DNA of 64,000 nucleotides, taken from assembly GCF_001434835.1 (NCBI RefSeq), contig NZ_AZDV01000027.1:29856-93855 (forward strand). The letters are read 5' to 3'. The translations under genes were made by a program, and so were the position numbers. The notes below the pieces were generated by a model. The model was not told the origin of the DNA, searched no databases, and was given only the letters and a program-made list of their open reading frames with translations. The stretch's first letter is position 1. Each line of letters opens with the position of its first letter. Below, one piece after another: positions 1 to 13,700 of the stretch. Origin of the DNA: Levilactobacillus acidifarinae DSM 19394 = JCM 15949. Lineage in GTDB: Bacteria; Bacillota; Bacilli; Lactobacillales; Lactobacillaceae.

Positions 1-3000
1 TTCTTCAGCAGAGGCACTCGCAGATGCCGTGCTTTCGGACTCTTCGGCTGACGCACTCGCGGACGCCGTGCTTTCAGATTCTTCAGCTGATGCACTCGCA
101 GACGCTACGCTTTCGGATTCTTCGGCTGACGCACTCGCGGAGGCTACGCTTTCGGACTCTTCGGCTGACGCACTTGCAGACGCCGTGCTTTCGGATTCTT
201 CGGCAGAAATACTTGCTGATGCTGTGCTTTCGGATTCTTCAGCTGACGCACTTGCGGAGGCTGTGCTTTCAGATTCTTCAGCTGATGCACTTGCGGACGC
301 CGTACTTTCGGATTCTTCGGCAGAAATACTTGCTGATGCCGTGCTCTCAGATTCTTCAGCGGACGCACTCGCAGACGCTACGCTTTCGGATTCTTCAGCG
401 GAGGCACTCGCAGACGCCGTACTCTCAGATTCTTCAGCGGACGCACTCGCAGAGGCTGTGCTTTCGGACTCTTCGGCAGAGGCACTTGCAGACGCTACGC
501 TTTCGGACTCTTCGGCTGACGCACTCGCGGAGGCTTCACTCTCTGACTTCTCAGCAGAAGCACTCGCAGACGCTTCACTTTCAGATACTTCGGCAGAAGC
601 ACTTGCAGACGCTTCACTCTCTGATACTTCAGCAGAAGCACTCGCGGAGGCTTCACTCTCTGACTTCTCAGCAGAAGCACTCGCAGACGCCGTGCTTTCG
701 GATTCTTCAGCTGACGCACTTGCGGACGCCGTGCTTTCAGATTCTTCGGCAGAAGTACTTGCAGATGCTTCACTCTCTGACTTCTCAGCAGAAGTGCTTG
801 CAGATGCTGTGCTTTCCGATTCTTCGGCTGACGCACTCGCGGACGCTTCACTTTCCGACTTCTCGGCGGAAGCACTTGCAGACGCCGTACTCTCAGACTC
901 TTCGGCTGACGCACTTGCGGACGCTGTACTCTCAGACTCTTCAGCTGACGCACTCGCGGACGCTTCACTTTCGGATTCTTCAGCAGAGGCACTCGCGGAT
1001 GCCGTGCTCTCAGATTCTTCAGCTGACGCACTCGCGGAGGCTACACTTTCGGATACTTCGGCAGAAGTACTTGCGGACGCTTCACTTTCCGACTTCTCGG
1101 CGGAAGCACTCGCGGACGCTTCACTTTCCGACTTCTCAGCAGAAGCACTTGCAGATGCTGTGCTTTCGGATTCTTCAGCAGAAGTGCTTGCAGATGCTAC
1201 GCTTTCGGATTCTTCAGCGGAGGCACTCGCGGACGCTTCACTCTCTGACTTCTCAGCAGAAGCACTCGCGGAGGCTACGCTTTCAGACTCTTCAGCTGAC
1301 GCACTCGCAGATGCCGTGCTTTCGGATTCTTCAGCGGAAGTGCTTGCAGACGCTTCACTCTCGGATACTTCAGCAGAGGCACTCGCAGATGCCGTGCTTT
1401 CGGATTCTTCGGCTGACGCACTCGCGGACGCCGTGCTTTCAGATTCTTCGGCTGATGCACTCGCAGATGCTGTGCTTTCGGACTCTTCGGCTGACGCACT
1501 GGCAGACGCCGTGCTTTCAGATTCTTCAGCTGATGCACTCGCAGACGCTTCACTTTCGGACTCTTCGGCTGACGCACTGGCAGACGCCGTGCTTTCAGAT
1601 TCTTCAGCTGATGCACTCGCAGACGCTTCACTTTCGGATACTTCAGCAGAAGTGCTTGCGGACGCCGTGCTTTCAGATTCTTCAGCTGATGCACTTGCGG
1701 AGGCTTCACTCTCCGACTTCTCAGCTGAAGTGCTTGCAGACGCTGTGCTTTCAGATTCTTCAGCAGAAGTGCTTGCAGACGCTACACTTTCAGATTCTTC
1801 AGCTGACGCACTCGCGGACGCTGTGCTCTCAGATTCTTCGGCGGAAGCACTTGCGGACGCTGTGCTTTCGGACTCTTCAGCTGACGCACTTGCGGACGCT
1901 ACGCTTTCCGATTCTTCAGCTGACGCACTCGCGGACGCTTCACTCTCTGACTTCTCGGCAGAAGCACTCGCAGAGGCTACGCTTTCGGATTCTTCAGCAG
2001 AGGTACTTGCTGATGCTGTGCTTTCAGATTCTTCGGCAGAGGCACTCGCAGACGCTTCACTTTCGGATACTTCAGCAGAAGCACTTGCGGACGCCGTGCT
2101 TTCAGACTCTTCAGCGGAGGCACTCGCAGATGCTGTGCTTTCGGACTCTTCAGCGGACGTACTTGCGGACGCTACGCTTTCGGACTCTTCGGCTGATGCA
2201 CTCGCAGACGCTGTACTTTCGGATTCTTCGGCAGAAATACTTGCAGACGCCGTGCTCTCGGACTCTTCGGCTGATGCACTTGCGGACGCCGTACTTTCGG
2301 ATTCTTCAGCGGAAGCACTCGCAGATGCTACACTTTCGGATTCTTCAGCGGAAGCACTCGCAGAGGCTACGCTTTCAGATTCTTCGGCTGATGCACTTGC
2401 GGAGGCTGTGCTTTCAGATTCTTCAGCAGAAGCACTGGCAGAGGCTTCACTTTCCGACTTCTCGGCAGAAGCACTCGCAGATGCCGTGCTTTCGGACTCT
2501 TCAGCTGATGCACTCGCAGAGGCTACGCTTTCGGATCTTTCAGCAGAAGCACTTGCAGACGCCGTGCTCTCAGATTCTTCGGCTGATGCACTCGCGGACG
2601 CCGTGCTTTCGGATTCTTCAGCAGAAGCACTCGCGGATGCCGTACTCTCAGATTCTTCAGCAGAGGCACTCGCGGATGCCGTACTCTCAGATTCTTCAGC
2701 AGAGGCACTCGCGGATGCTGTACTTTCGGACTCTTCGGCAGAAATACTTGCAGACGCCGTGCTCTCGGACTCTTCAGCTGATGCTGTGCTCTCGGACTCT
2801 TCAGCAGAGGCACTCGCGGATGCTGTGCTTTCAGATTCTTCAGCTGATGCACTTGCGGAGGCCGTGCTTTCAGATTCTTCGGCTGACGCACTCGCAGACG
2901 CTTCACTTTCCGACTTCTCGGCAGAAGCACTTGCTGACGCTACGCTTTCGGATCTTTCAGCAGAAGCACTCGCAGACGCTACGCTTTCAGATGTTTCGGC

Positions 3001-4735
3001 TGATGCACTAGCGGATGCCGTGCTCTCAGACTCTTCAGCTGACGCACTTGCTGACGCCGTGCTTTCGGATTCTTCGGCTGACGCACTTGCAGATGCCGTG
3101 CTTTCAGATTCTTCAGCAGAAGCACTTGCTGACGCCGTACTTTCAGATTCTTCGGCAGAGGCACTCGCGGAGGCTTCACTTTCCGACTTTTCAGCAGAAG
3201 CACTCGCAGATGCCGTGCTCTCAGATTCTTCGGCAGAAATACTTGCAGATGCCGTGCTTTCGGATTCTTCAGCTGACGCACTCGCGGACGCCGTGCTTTC
3301 AGATTCTTCGGCTGACGCACTCGCAGACGCTACGCTCTCGGATTCTTCGGCTGATGCACTTGCAGACGCTACGCTTTCGGATTCTTCGGCCGACGCACTC
3401 GCGGATGCTGTGCTCTCAGATTCTTCAGCTGATGCACTTGCTGACGCTGTGCTCTCAGATTCTTCAGCTGATGCACTCGCGGACGCTTCGCTTTCGGATT
3501 CTTCAGCTGATGCACTCGCGGACGCTTCACTCTCTGACTTCTCAGCGGAAGCACTTGCAGACGCTTCACTTTCGGATTCTTCAGCTGACGCACTTGCGGA
3601 CGCTTCACTTTCTGACTTCTCAGCTGACGCACTCGCGGATGCCGTACTCTCAGACTCTTCAGCTGACGCACTCGCGGAGGCTACGCTTTCAGACTCTTCA
3701 GCTGACGCACTCGCGGACGCTGTGCTTTCGGACTCTTCAGCTGATGCACTTGCGGAGGCTTCACTCTCTGACTTCTCAGCGGAAGCACTCGCGGATGCTG
3801 TGCTTTCAGATTCCTCAGCGGAGGCACTCGCGGACGCCGTACTCTCAGACTCTTCAGCTGACGCACTCGCGGACGCTTCACTCTCTGACTTCTCAGCGGA
3901 GGCACTCGCAGATGCTGTGCTTTCGGATTCTTCAGCAGAAATACTTGCAGACGCCGTGCTCTCAGACTCTTCGGCGGAAGCACTCGCGGACGTTTCACTC
4001 TCCGACTTCTCGGCGGAAGCACTCGCGGAGGCCGTGCTCTCAGACTCTTCAGCGGAAGCACTCGCGGACGCTTCACTTTCCGACTTCTCGGCTGATGCAC
4101 TCGCGGACGCCGTGCTTTCAGATTCTTCAGCAGAAGCACTCGCAGATGCTGTGCTTTCAGACTCTTCAGCAGAGGCACTGGCGGACGCCGTGCTTTCGGA
4201 TTCTTCGGCTGACGCACTCGCGGACGCTTCACTTTCCGACTTCTCAGCGGAAGCACTGGCAGACGCTGTGCTTTCGGACTCTTCAGCAGAAGCACTGGCA
4301 GACGCTACGCTTTCGGACTCTTCGGCTGACGCACTCGCGGATGCTTCACTCTCTGACTTCTCAGCGGAAACACTGGCGGACGCTACGCTTTCGGACTCTT
4401 CGGCTGACGCACTCGCGGATGCTACGCTTTCAGATTCTTCAGCTGACGCACTCGCAGACGCCGTGCTCTCAGACTCTTCGGCTGACGCACTCGCGGACGC
4501 TTCACTCTCTGACTTCTCAGCGGAAGCACTCGCGGACGCTGTGCTTTCAGATTCTTCAGCAGAGGCACTGGCGGATGCTTCACTTTCCGACTTCTCGGCG
4601 GAAGCACTCGCAGACGCCGTGCTTTCGGATTCTTCAGCAGAGGCACTCGCGGATGCTTCACTTTCCGACTTCTCGGCGGAAGCACTCGCAGACGCCGTGC
4701 TTTCAGATTCTTCGGCTGACGTACTTGCAGAAGCT
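1..4735 (-). repeat. ~120 tandem 39-bp repeats encoding 13-residue Ser-rich units
   Basis: The wall-proximal part of the SRRP is a tandem array of 39-base units. The coding frame gives S-A-S-A-E-E-S-E-S-T-A-S-A, with variants in which E-E becomes E-K or T becomes E. One unit near 2,771-2,797 is short by 12 bases; otherwise the phase is constant. Because the unit is a multiple of three and lacks stops in several frames, long open frames also appear antisense (29-4879 and 24-3011 on the plus strand). Those are artefacts. In SRRPs such regions form a heavily O-glycosylated stalk. The array continues past the left edge. Confidence 0.95.
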
Positions 4736-7700
4736 CTACTCAACGATCCGTCACTCAACGAAGCCTCAGAATTCGACACTTCGGAGTTGGTACTGGTTAA
4801 CGAAACCTTAGCATCGCTGACGCTGGCTTCACTAGCTGAAACCATTGATAACTCACTGACAATATCTGTAGAAACTTGACTCAGACTAGCGTTAGAAACA
4901 CTCAATTGTGAGTCGGCCATTTCAGACTGTTCACTGGCATTGGTTTGCGATTGAGCACTCAAGCTGTCAGCCACGCTCTTCATTGACTCATCGTAGGACG
5001 AATCCGAAGCATCGCTTAAGCTTTGTTCCGTTGAGGTAAAGGCAGAAACCTGACTGGCTTCACTCTCAGACCGTTCACTGACACTAGCGAAGGACTTTGA
5101 AATCTCGGCTGATGCCGTTTGTGATGCTAAGACGCTCTCACTGGCAACAATGGCGGCGGAAGCACTCGCGGAGGCCTGCGCGTCACTGGTCAGAACGGAC
5201 ATCGAAGCTGATTCACTCGCCGAAACGTTAGCCGATTCACTTTCACTCGTTTGCGTGGAGTTCCGTTCTACCGAGTTAGCAGATAAATCACTAGCTACGG
5301 AGGCTGAACGTTCACTCAAGCTCAAGGCAGATTCAGAAATCTCAGACGTTTCACTGGCGTTACTGTCGATCCGTTCGCTTAAGCTATTGGCTGAAGCCGA
5401 GTTGCTGGCCGACAGGATACTCAACGACGCATCCGAAACGGAGTTATCAGCCGAGACACTGGCCGAAACGCTAGCGGATGTCGCAGCCGATTCGCTGGCC
5501 GATGTGCTGGCTGAAACCGTACTCTGCAAGGAATCACCCATCGAAGCCAAACTCATGGATTCTTCGGATTGTGAAACCTCAGAGAACTGGCTATCCGCGG
5601 ATTGACTGGCCGCACCCAGGCTGACCGTCGAAGCACTAACCACGGATTGTTGACTAGCAATCGAGTTGGATTGAGCACTCAGACTCTGGTTCGACAAACT
5701 CATTTCAGACGTGGAGACCGCGGATTGAACGCTAGCATCACTTTGCGAAGCGGCACTCAAGCTGGCAGCACTCTCACTAATCTGTGAGTTGTAAGACGAG
5801 TCGTTGGCTTCACTCAAGCTTTGTCCTTGCGAGGCAATGGCCGAGTTCTGGCTGGCTTCGGTTTCGGAGCGGTTACTCAAGCTCGTTAACGATTCCGTAA
5901 TCGAGGCGGCAATGGAAGTAGAGACTGCCGCACTTTCAGCCGCGGAAGTCGAAGCGGACTGACTCGCCGTTGCCGAAGCTAAGCTCGTTTCAGCCGCGGT
6001 ACTTGCCGAAGCCTTTGCCGAATCAGAGGCCGAAGCACTTTGACTGGCTTGTTCGGACGTCCGGGACGTGGAGTTGGCCGACAGAACACTGGTGTCGGAC
6101 AACGACCGATCACTGACACTGGCAACCGAGGCGGATAAGTCCGCACTCTGACTGGCCCCACTGGCAACCTGTTCACTCAAGCTGTTGGCGGAAGCCGAAT
6201 TGCTGGCGGACAAGACACTCAGCGAATTCTCGGATTCGGAGATCAGACTTTGCGAAGCGTCACTCATTGAGGCTTCGGAAGCCGAAACTTCGGAAGTCCG
6301 ACTAGTCAAGGAATCGATCGCTTCACTGGCACTGGCCATCGACGTGGAAACCGTCGATAACTGGCTGTCTGTGGTTTGTGATAACTGGCTCAGACTCATG
6401 TTCGAGGCGCTCAATTCGGATTCGGACATCATCGATTGCTCGTTGGCGTCGGAAACGGATTGTTCGCTCAAGCTGGCATTGCTGTCGCTGATCTGGGAGT
6501 TGTAGGACGAATCATTAGCGTCACTCAAACTTTGTTCCTGTGAAGCTAATTGCTGACTGGCACTGGCTTCAGCAGCCGACTTCTCACTGACACTGGCATC
6601 ATCAGTCGAGATGGATGCCGTTTGTGAGGCCGAAATCGAGGCACTCGCTGTTGCCGAAGTCGAGGCACTCTGACTAGCGTTAGCCGACGCACCACTCTCA
6701 ACGATGGCCGTTGATGTCGAAGCCTCAGCCGACGCACTAGCGGATTGACTCTCGTTAGTTTGCGTTGAGTTCCGGGACATCGAGTTAGCGGACAAGATGC
6801 TGGTATCGGCGGCAGACCGTTCACTCAAGCTGGTTGAAGCTTCAGCAATTGAAGCGCTCTGACTGGCCCCACTAGCCACCTGTTCACTTAGGCTGTTAGC
6901 AGAAGCTGAGTTGCTGGCCGACAAGACGCTCAGGGAATGATCAGCCGCAGAATTTTCACTCAGGGACTGGTGACTCATGGAAGCTTCGGACTGACTGATT
7001 TCGGAGTTAACACTATCAGTCGCCGAGGCCGCCGCACTCACGCTGGCATCAGATGCCGAAACGGCAGATTGTTGACTGTCGATTGACGTGGATAACTGAC
7101 TCAAGCTAGCGTTGGAAGCACTGAGTTGGGCACTGGCAACGGCCGATTGCTGACTGGCATCGGATTGCGATTGCTGACTCAGGCTAGTCAAGACGCTGGT
7201 GATGGCGGAATTGTACGAGGAATCGGACGCTTCACTGACGCTTTGTTCCACGGAGGCCACGGACGCGTTGACGCTGGCTTCACTAGTGGAAGCGGCGCTA
7301 ATACTGTTCAGGGATTCCTCAACGGAAGCGGCTTGTGACGTCGAGACGCTGGCGCTTTGGTTAGCCGAAGCACTTGCGATTTGACTCGTTTGTGCGTCTG
7401 ACGTACTAGTGTTAGCGGACGTGATGGCCGACGTCATCGCAGATTCACTCGCGGACTGACTCTGACTGGTCTGTGTCGACGTCCGGGATTCGGAGTTGGC
7501 CGACAAGACGCTGGCGTCGGACATTGACCGCTCACTCAGACTTGCGGCGGACGCGGAAACACTGGCTTCTTGTTCAGAAGTGGAAGCGACCTGTTCGCTA
7601 GTACTGTTGGCCGAAGCCGAGTTGCTGGCAGATACCAGACTCAAGGATGCATCACTGGCGGAAACCTGAGCCGAAGCACTCGCCGAAACGCTGGCCGAAG

Positions 7701-10700
7701 CGGAAGCGGACAAGCCGCTCATCGAAGCTTCGGATACGGACATTTCGGAGTAACGACTACCTTGCGAGTTCATTGCATCGCTCAGGCTGGCCGTTGAGGC
7801 ATTGTTATCGGAAAGCTGACTAGCCGTCGATAACGACAACTGGCTCAAACTTTCATTAGAAAGACTTTGTTCAGATTCAGAAATCGTTGATTGTTCAGTC
7901 GCATCGGAAGCCGAGATTTGGCTCAGACTGGCGTTGCTTTCACTAATTTGTGAAGTTAAGTCGGAGTTAGATTCAGCACTTAAGCTCTGAACTTGTGAGG
8001 CAATCTGATCACTCAGACTCGCTTCATTAGCCGACTTTTGGCTGATACTGTTCAGCGATTCGGTGATCGAAGCGGCTTGTGACGTGGAAATTGCCGCACT
8101 TTGATTAGCCGAGGCACTCGCCGAATTAATTGCCGTGGACCGGCTGGCACTGGCCATTGCTGACTCACTGGCCGAAGCCTTGGCAGACGTCGAGGCCGAA
8201 GCACTCTGACTGGCCGCCGTGGACGTCCGGGAAGCGGAGTTGGCTGACAAGATACTGATGTCAGACAAGGACCGTTCACTCAGACTCGTGGTCGACATGG
8301 AAACGCTGTTGCTTTGACTCCCCTGGCTGGCCAAGTCTTCACTGACACTGTTGGCCGAAGCCGAGTTGCTAGCGGACAAGACACTCAATGAATTCAACGC
8401 TTCGGAAACGGCGGCGGAAACACTCGCCGAAACGGAAGCCGAATCCTTGGCCGATTGACTGGCCGAAGCCGTACTCATCGAGGCAAAGCTGGTCGAGATA
8501 TCACTCAACGAGGCTTCAGAATTGGAAGCTTCGGATAACTGACTGGCAATCGCTTCGGAAGCGGCACTCTGACTTGCAGCAGAAGCACTGACTTCAGAGT
8601 ACTGACTCGCTAACGAGTTCGATTGGGCACTCAAGCTGGCGTTCGAGAGACTCAGTTGCGAAGCGGAGATCAACGATTGTTGACTGGCTTCCGTTTGTGA
8701 CTGGGCACTCAAGCTGGCTGCACTCTCACTCAATTGTGAGTTGTAACTGGAGTTCGAAGCCACGCTCAGGCTGTGTTCCAATGAAGCCAAGGACTCACTC
8801 TGTTCGGCTTCACTAGTAGAAGCTTCACTGAGGCTGTTCAAGGATGCCGAGATAGAAGCGGCTTGACTCGCCGAGACACTAGCACTCTCACTGGCCGACG
8901 TCCCTGCCGATTCACTGGCAGTAGCGGACGTGACGCTCGTCGAATTAGCGACGGAAATTGAGTCAGCCGTACTTTGACTAGCTGATTGACTGGCTACCGT
9001 TTGACTCGTCGTCCGCGACGTGGAAGCCACGGCACTGGCATCGGAAACGGACCGATCACTCAGACTAGCAGCAGATTCGGAAGCCGCAGCACTTTGACTC
9101 GCCCCACTAGCAACTTGAGAATTCAAGCTGTTCGTCGAGACTGAATTGCTGGCGGATAACTCGCTTAACGAGTCGAGACTCATTGACGCGAAGCTCTGCG
9201 ACGTCAAACTCATTGAATCTTCGGACTGGCTGGCTTCGGAAGCCTGGCTAGCCGTTGAAGCGGAGGCTTCACTGGCACTGACTTGTGACTCGGAAGCTGC
9301 CGACGTTTCACTCGCTGCGGAAGCCAAGTGATCACTGAGGCTGGCGTTGGAAGCGCTGATTTCGGAGGTGGACATCATCGATTGTTCGCTGGCGTCCGAA
9401 GCCGAAATTTCGCTGAGACTGGCGTTGGAAGCGCTGATTTGTGAATCAAATTCAGAAGTCGACGCCTCGCTGATACTTTGTGACAAGGAAGCTAACGACT
9501 CGCTCTGACTAGCTTCAACCGTGGACTTCTGGCTGACACTAGCGTCCGATTCGGAGATCGAGGTGGCTTGTGAGGCGGAAACCTCGGCACTGGCGTTAGC
9601 CGAAGCACTGGCCGATTGACTGGCAACCTGTGAAGCGGTGCTCGTGGACTGAGCCACGGAAGCGGAAACGCTGGTCGAGACGCTAGCCGATTGGCTGGCG
9701 ACCGTTTGACTAATCGTCCGGGACGTCGAGTTAGCGGATAACTCACTAGCATCGGAAGCGGAACGGTCACTCAGACTGGTTTGGGCGTTCGACGCATCGG
9801 CACTTTGACTGGCCCCACTAGCAACCTGTTCACTCAGACTAGCGGCAGAGGTGTCATTACTGATTGACGCGTTACTCAAGGAAGCGTCACTGACGGAAAC
9901 CAAGCTGACCGACAAGTCGCTCATCGAAGCTTCGGATTGTGACATTTCGGAGTACTGGCTGGTTTGCGAATCAACGGCCTCACTGACACTCGCCGCGGAT
10001 TCACTATTAGCAGAAAGTTGACTAGCCGTCGATTCGGACAACTGGCTCAAGCTTTCATTGGAAAGACTTTGGGCAGATTCGGAAATCGTGGATTGCTCGG
10101 ACGCGTTAGATTCTGAAAGTTCACTCAGACTCGCGTTGCTCTCGCTGATTTGAGAATCGTATTCGGAAGTCGAGGCGTCGCTGATACTTTGTGACAAGGA
10201 AGCTAACGATTCGCTTTGACTAGCGATGACTTCGGACTTGTCACTGACACTGGCAGTCGATTCGGAAATCGAAGCCGAATCACTCGCGGAAACCGCGGCA
10301 CTGGCGTTGGCCGACGCGCTAGCCGATTGACTAGCCGTCGATTCGCTGGCACTGGCCTTAGCCGAGTCACTCGCGGAAACCGTGGCGGATTCGCTGGCCG
10401 AGGCACTTTGACTCGCGGCCGTTGAAGTCCGGGACGTCGAGTTCGCCGACAAGATACTGTCGTCGGAAGCCGACCGGTCACTCAGACTCGCCGTCGAAGC
10501 CGCTAAGCTGTCACTTTGACTGGCTTGAGTAGAGGCATCCGCGCTGACACTGTTGGCCGAAGCCGAATTGCTGGCGGACAATTCACTCAAGGAGCGATCC
10601 GACGTTGAAACATCGGCGGAAACGCTAGCCGAATTGGCAGCCGACTCACTCGCCGATTGCACGGCGGAAACCGTACTCTTCGAAGCTTCACTAACCGAGT

Positions 10701-13700
10701 AATCACTCATGGAAGCTTCGGATTGACTGATTTCGGAGAATTGACTATCGGCAGATTGACTCGCTGCACTCAGGCTGACCGCAGCATCACTCGCCGAGTT
10801 GACCTGACTGGTGACGGAATTCAAGTGGTCACTGACACTGGCGTTGCTCAAGCTCTGGGCGGATTCGGAAATCGTGGATTGTTCGGACGCGTTGGAGACT
10901 GAGAGATCACTCAGACTGGCGTTTCCTTCACTGATTTGCGAATCAAATTCGGAGGTTGAGGCGTCACTGATACTTGCTGATAAGGAAGCTAACGACTCGC
11001 TTTGACTGGCGATAACTTCGGACTTGTCGCTGACACTAGCATCCGATTCGGAAATCGAAGCGGAGTCACTCGCGGAAATCGCGGCACTGGTCTTAGCCGA
11101 CGCGCTTGCCGACTGACTGGCGGTCGATTCGCTAGCGCTAGCCTGGGCCGAATCGCTCGCGGAAACCGTGGCGGATTCGCTGGCCGAGGCACTTTGACTC
11201 GCAGCCGTTGAGGTCCGCGACGTCGAGTTGGCCGACATGAGACTGTCGTCGGAAACGGACCGGTCACTCAGACTGGCCGTCGAAGCCGCCACACTCGCAC
11301 TCTGGCTAGCCTGGCTTTCCAGCTGACTGGTTAAGCTGGCTTCAGATTTAGCGATGCTTTGTGACTGTTGACTCAGGGAAGCTTCACTCGCGGAAACGTT
11401 GGATAACTGGCTCGCAATGGTGCTAGTCGACGCACTGGCTGAGGCGACCGCCGAGGCTTGACTCTCGGAAGCAAAGCTAGTGGAGGTGTCACTCATCGAG
11501 TTTTCAGATTGCGATAACTCGGATAACTGACTGGCCAAGGATTCCGAAGCCGCACTCTGACTGGCTTCAGACGCACTCATCGCGGAAACCTGACTGGCAA
11601 CCGAAGTGGATAAGCTGGCCACACTGGCGTTAGACGCGCTCAATTCGGATTCGGACATCATCGATTGCTCGTTGGCGTCGGAAACGGATTGGTTGCTCAG
11701 GCTGGCCGCACTTTCACTGAGTTGAGAATTGTAATCGGAGTTGGAGGCCGCACTTTGGCTGTTCTCCAACGAAGCCACGGACTCACTGACGCTGGCTTCA
11801 GATTCGGACTTAGCACTCACACTGGCATCCGAAGCGGACGTCGATGCGGAGACCTCAGCGGAAGCAGAAGCACTTTGGCTGGCCGCCGTTGAAGCCGATT
11901 GTTCGGCATCGGATCGGCTAGCACTGGCATCAGCGGAATTGGAAGCTGAAACGCTCGCGGAGTTATCAGCCGATTCACTCTGGCTGGTCTGCGTTGAGGT
12001 CCGCGATGTCGAGTTCGCCGACAAGATACTGTCGTTAGACAATGAATGTTCGCTCAGACTAGTGGCAGACTCGGAAGCTGCGGAGTTCTGGCTGGCCACG
12101 CTTTCGGAGTAGAGGCTCAAACTATCAGCAGAATTCGAATTGCTTGCCGATTGAGCACTCAACGACGCTTCACTAGCCGAAATGTCGCTCAGAGAAACCT
12201 GACTCAATGACGCTTCGGAAGTCGAGGCCGCCGACAATTGACTGGCAGCAGACTCGGAAGCGGCACTGGCACTGGCATCCGACTGGCTGATTTCGGATAA
12301 CTGACTGGCCGTCGATTCGGACGCGTTGCTCAGACTAGCGTTAGAAGCACTCAATTCGGATTCGGACATCATCGATTGCTCGTTGGCGTCGGAAACGGAT
12401 TGGTTGCTCAGGCTGGCCGCACTTTCACTGAGTTGAGAATTGTAATCGGAGTTGGAAGCGGCACTTAGGCTGTTCTCCAACGAAGCCACGGACTCGCTGA
12501 CACTGGCTTCGGATTCAGACTTGGCACTCACACTGGCATCCGAAGCGGACGTCGATGCGGAGACTTCAGCGGAAGCAGAAGCACTTTGACTAGCCGCCGT
12601 CGAGGCCGATTGTTCGGCATCGGACCGGCTAGCACTCGCATTGGCGGAATCGGAAGCCGAGGTTGACGCGGACGTTGCCGCCGAATCACTCGCACTGGCT
12701 GCAGATTCGGTCCGGGACGTGGAAGCCGCTACACTGGCATCACTGGCCGACCGTTCGCTCAGACTCGCGACGGATTCGGACGTGATCGAGTTCTGACTAG
12801 CAATCGATTCAGACGCTTGACTGACACTGTTGGCCGAAACTGAGTTCGAAGCCGAAAGATCACTCAAGGACGCCTCACTCGCGGAAATCCGACTCAACGA
12901 CGCCTCACTCATGGAAGCTTCAGACGTGGAGAATTCGGAGGCTTGACTGGCAGCGGAATCGACCGTTTGACTCACGCTGGCCGAGGCTTGACTGTTGGCC
13001 GAAGCCTGGCTATCAACCTGACTCTGGTGGGCACTGACACTGGCATTGCTTAGGCTCAGAGCCGATTCGGAAATGGCCGAGGTCTCACTGGCGTTAGACG
13101 CCGATAGGTCGCTCAGGCTGGCATTACTGTCACTGATTTGTGACTCGTAACTGGAATCGCTAGCGTCACTGACACTCTGTTCCAGGGAGGCCAAGGACTC
13201 ACTTTGACTAGCGAGGTCCGTGGACTTCTGGCTCAGGCTGGTGTCGGCATCGGACATCGATGTTGCTTGCGAAGCCGAGATGTCAGCACTGGTCTTGGCC
13301 GATTCGGAAGCTGCCCCACTGGCCACGGCGTCAGAAACGCTGGCCGACGTGGAAGCCGAAGCACTGGCTTGAGCCGAAACACTCGCCGACGTACTCTGAC
13401 TAGCTTGGGACTGATCCCGTGACGTGGAATTTTCGTTCCAAACACTGGCGTCGGAAGCGGAACGGTCACTCAGGCTAGCAACCGAAGCCGAGGCTTCAGC
13501 ACTTTGACTGGCGATCGACTGGGCTTGTTCGCTCAGACTGGTTTCGGAATCCGTCGTTTCACTCGCAACCTGACTCAAGGAAGCTTCACTGGCGGAGATT
13601 AAGCTCAACGAGGCGTCACTCATCGACGCTTCGGATTGACTCAGCTCGGAAGCTTGACTCGCTAAGGCTTGCGACGCGTCACTCACGCTTTGATCAGAGG

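Noticed and set aside
1-4735. CRISPR-like array
   Set aside because: The units are 39-base coding repeats with no unique spacers and they keep a reading frame.
29-4879. Very long open frames (1616 and 995 codons) on the plus strand over the 13-residue repeats
   Set aside because: They are mirror images of the minus-strand repeats; the 39-base unit is stop-free in several frames. No ribosome binding site or normal composition.
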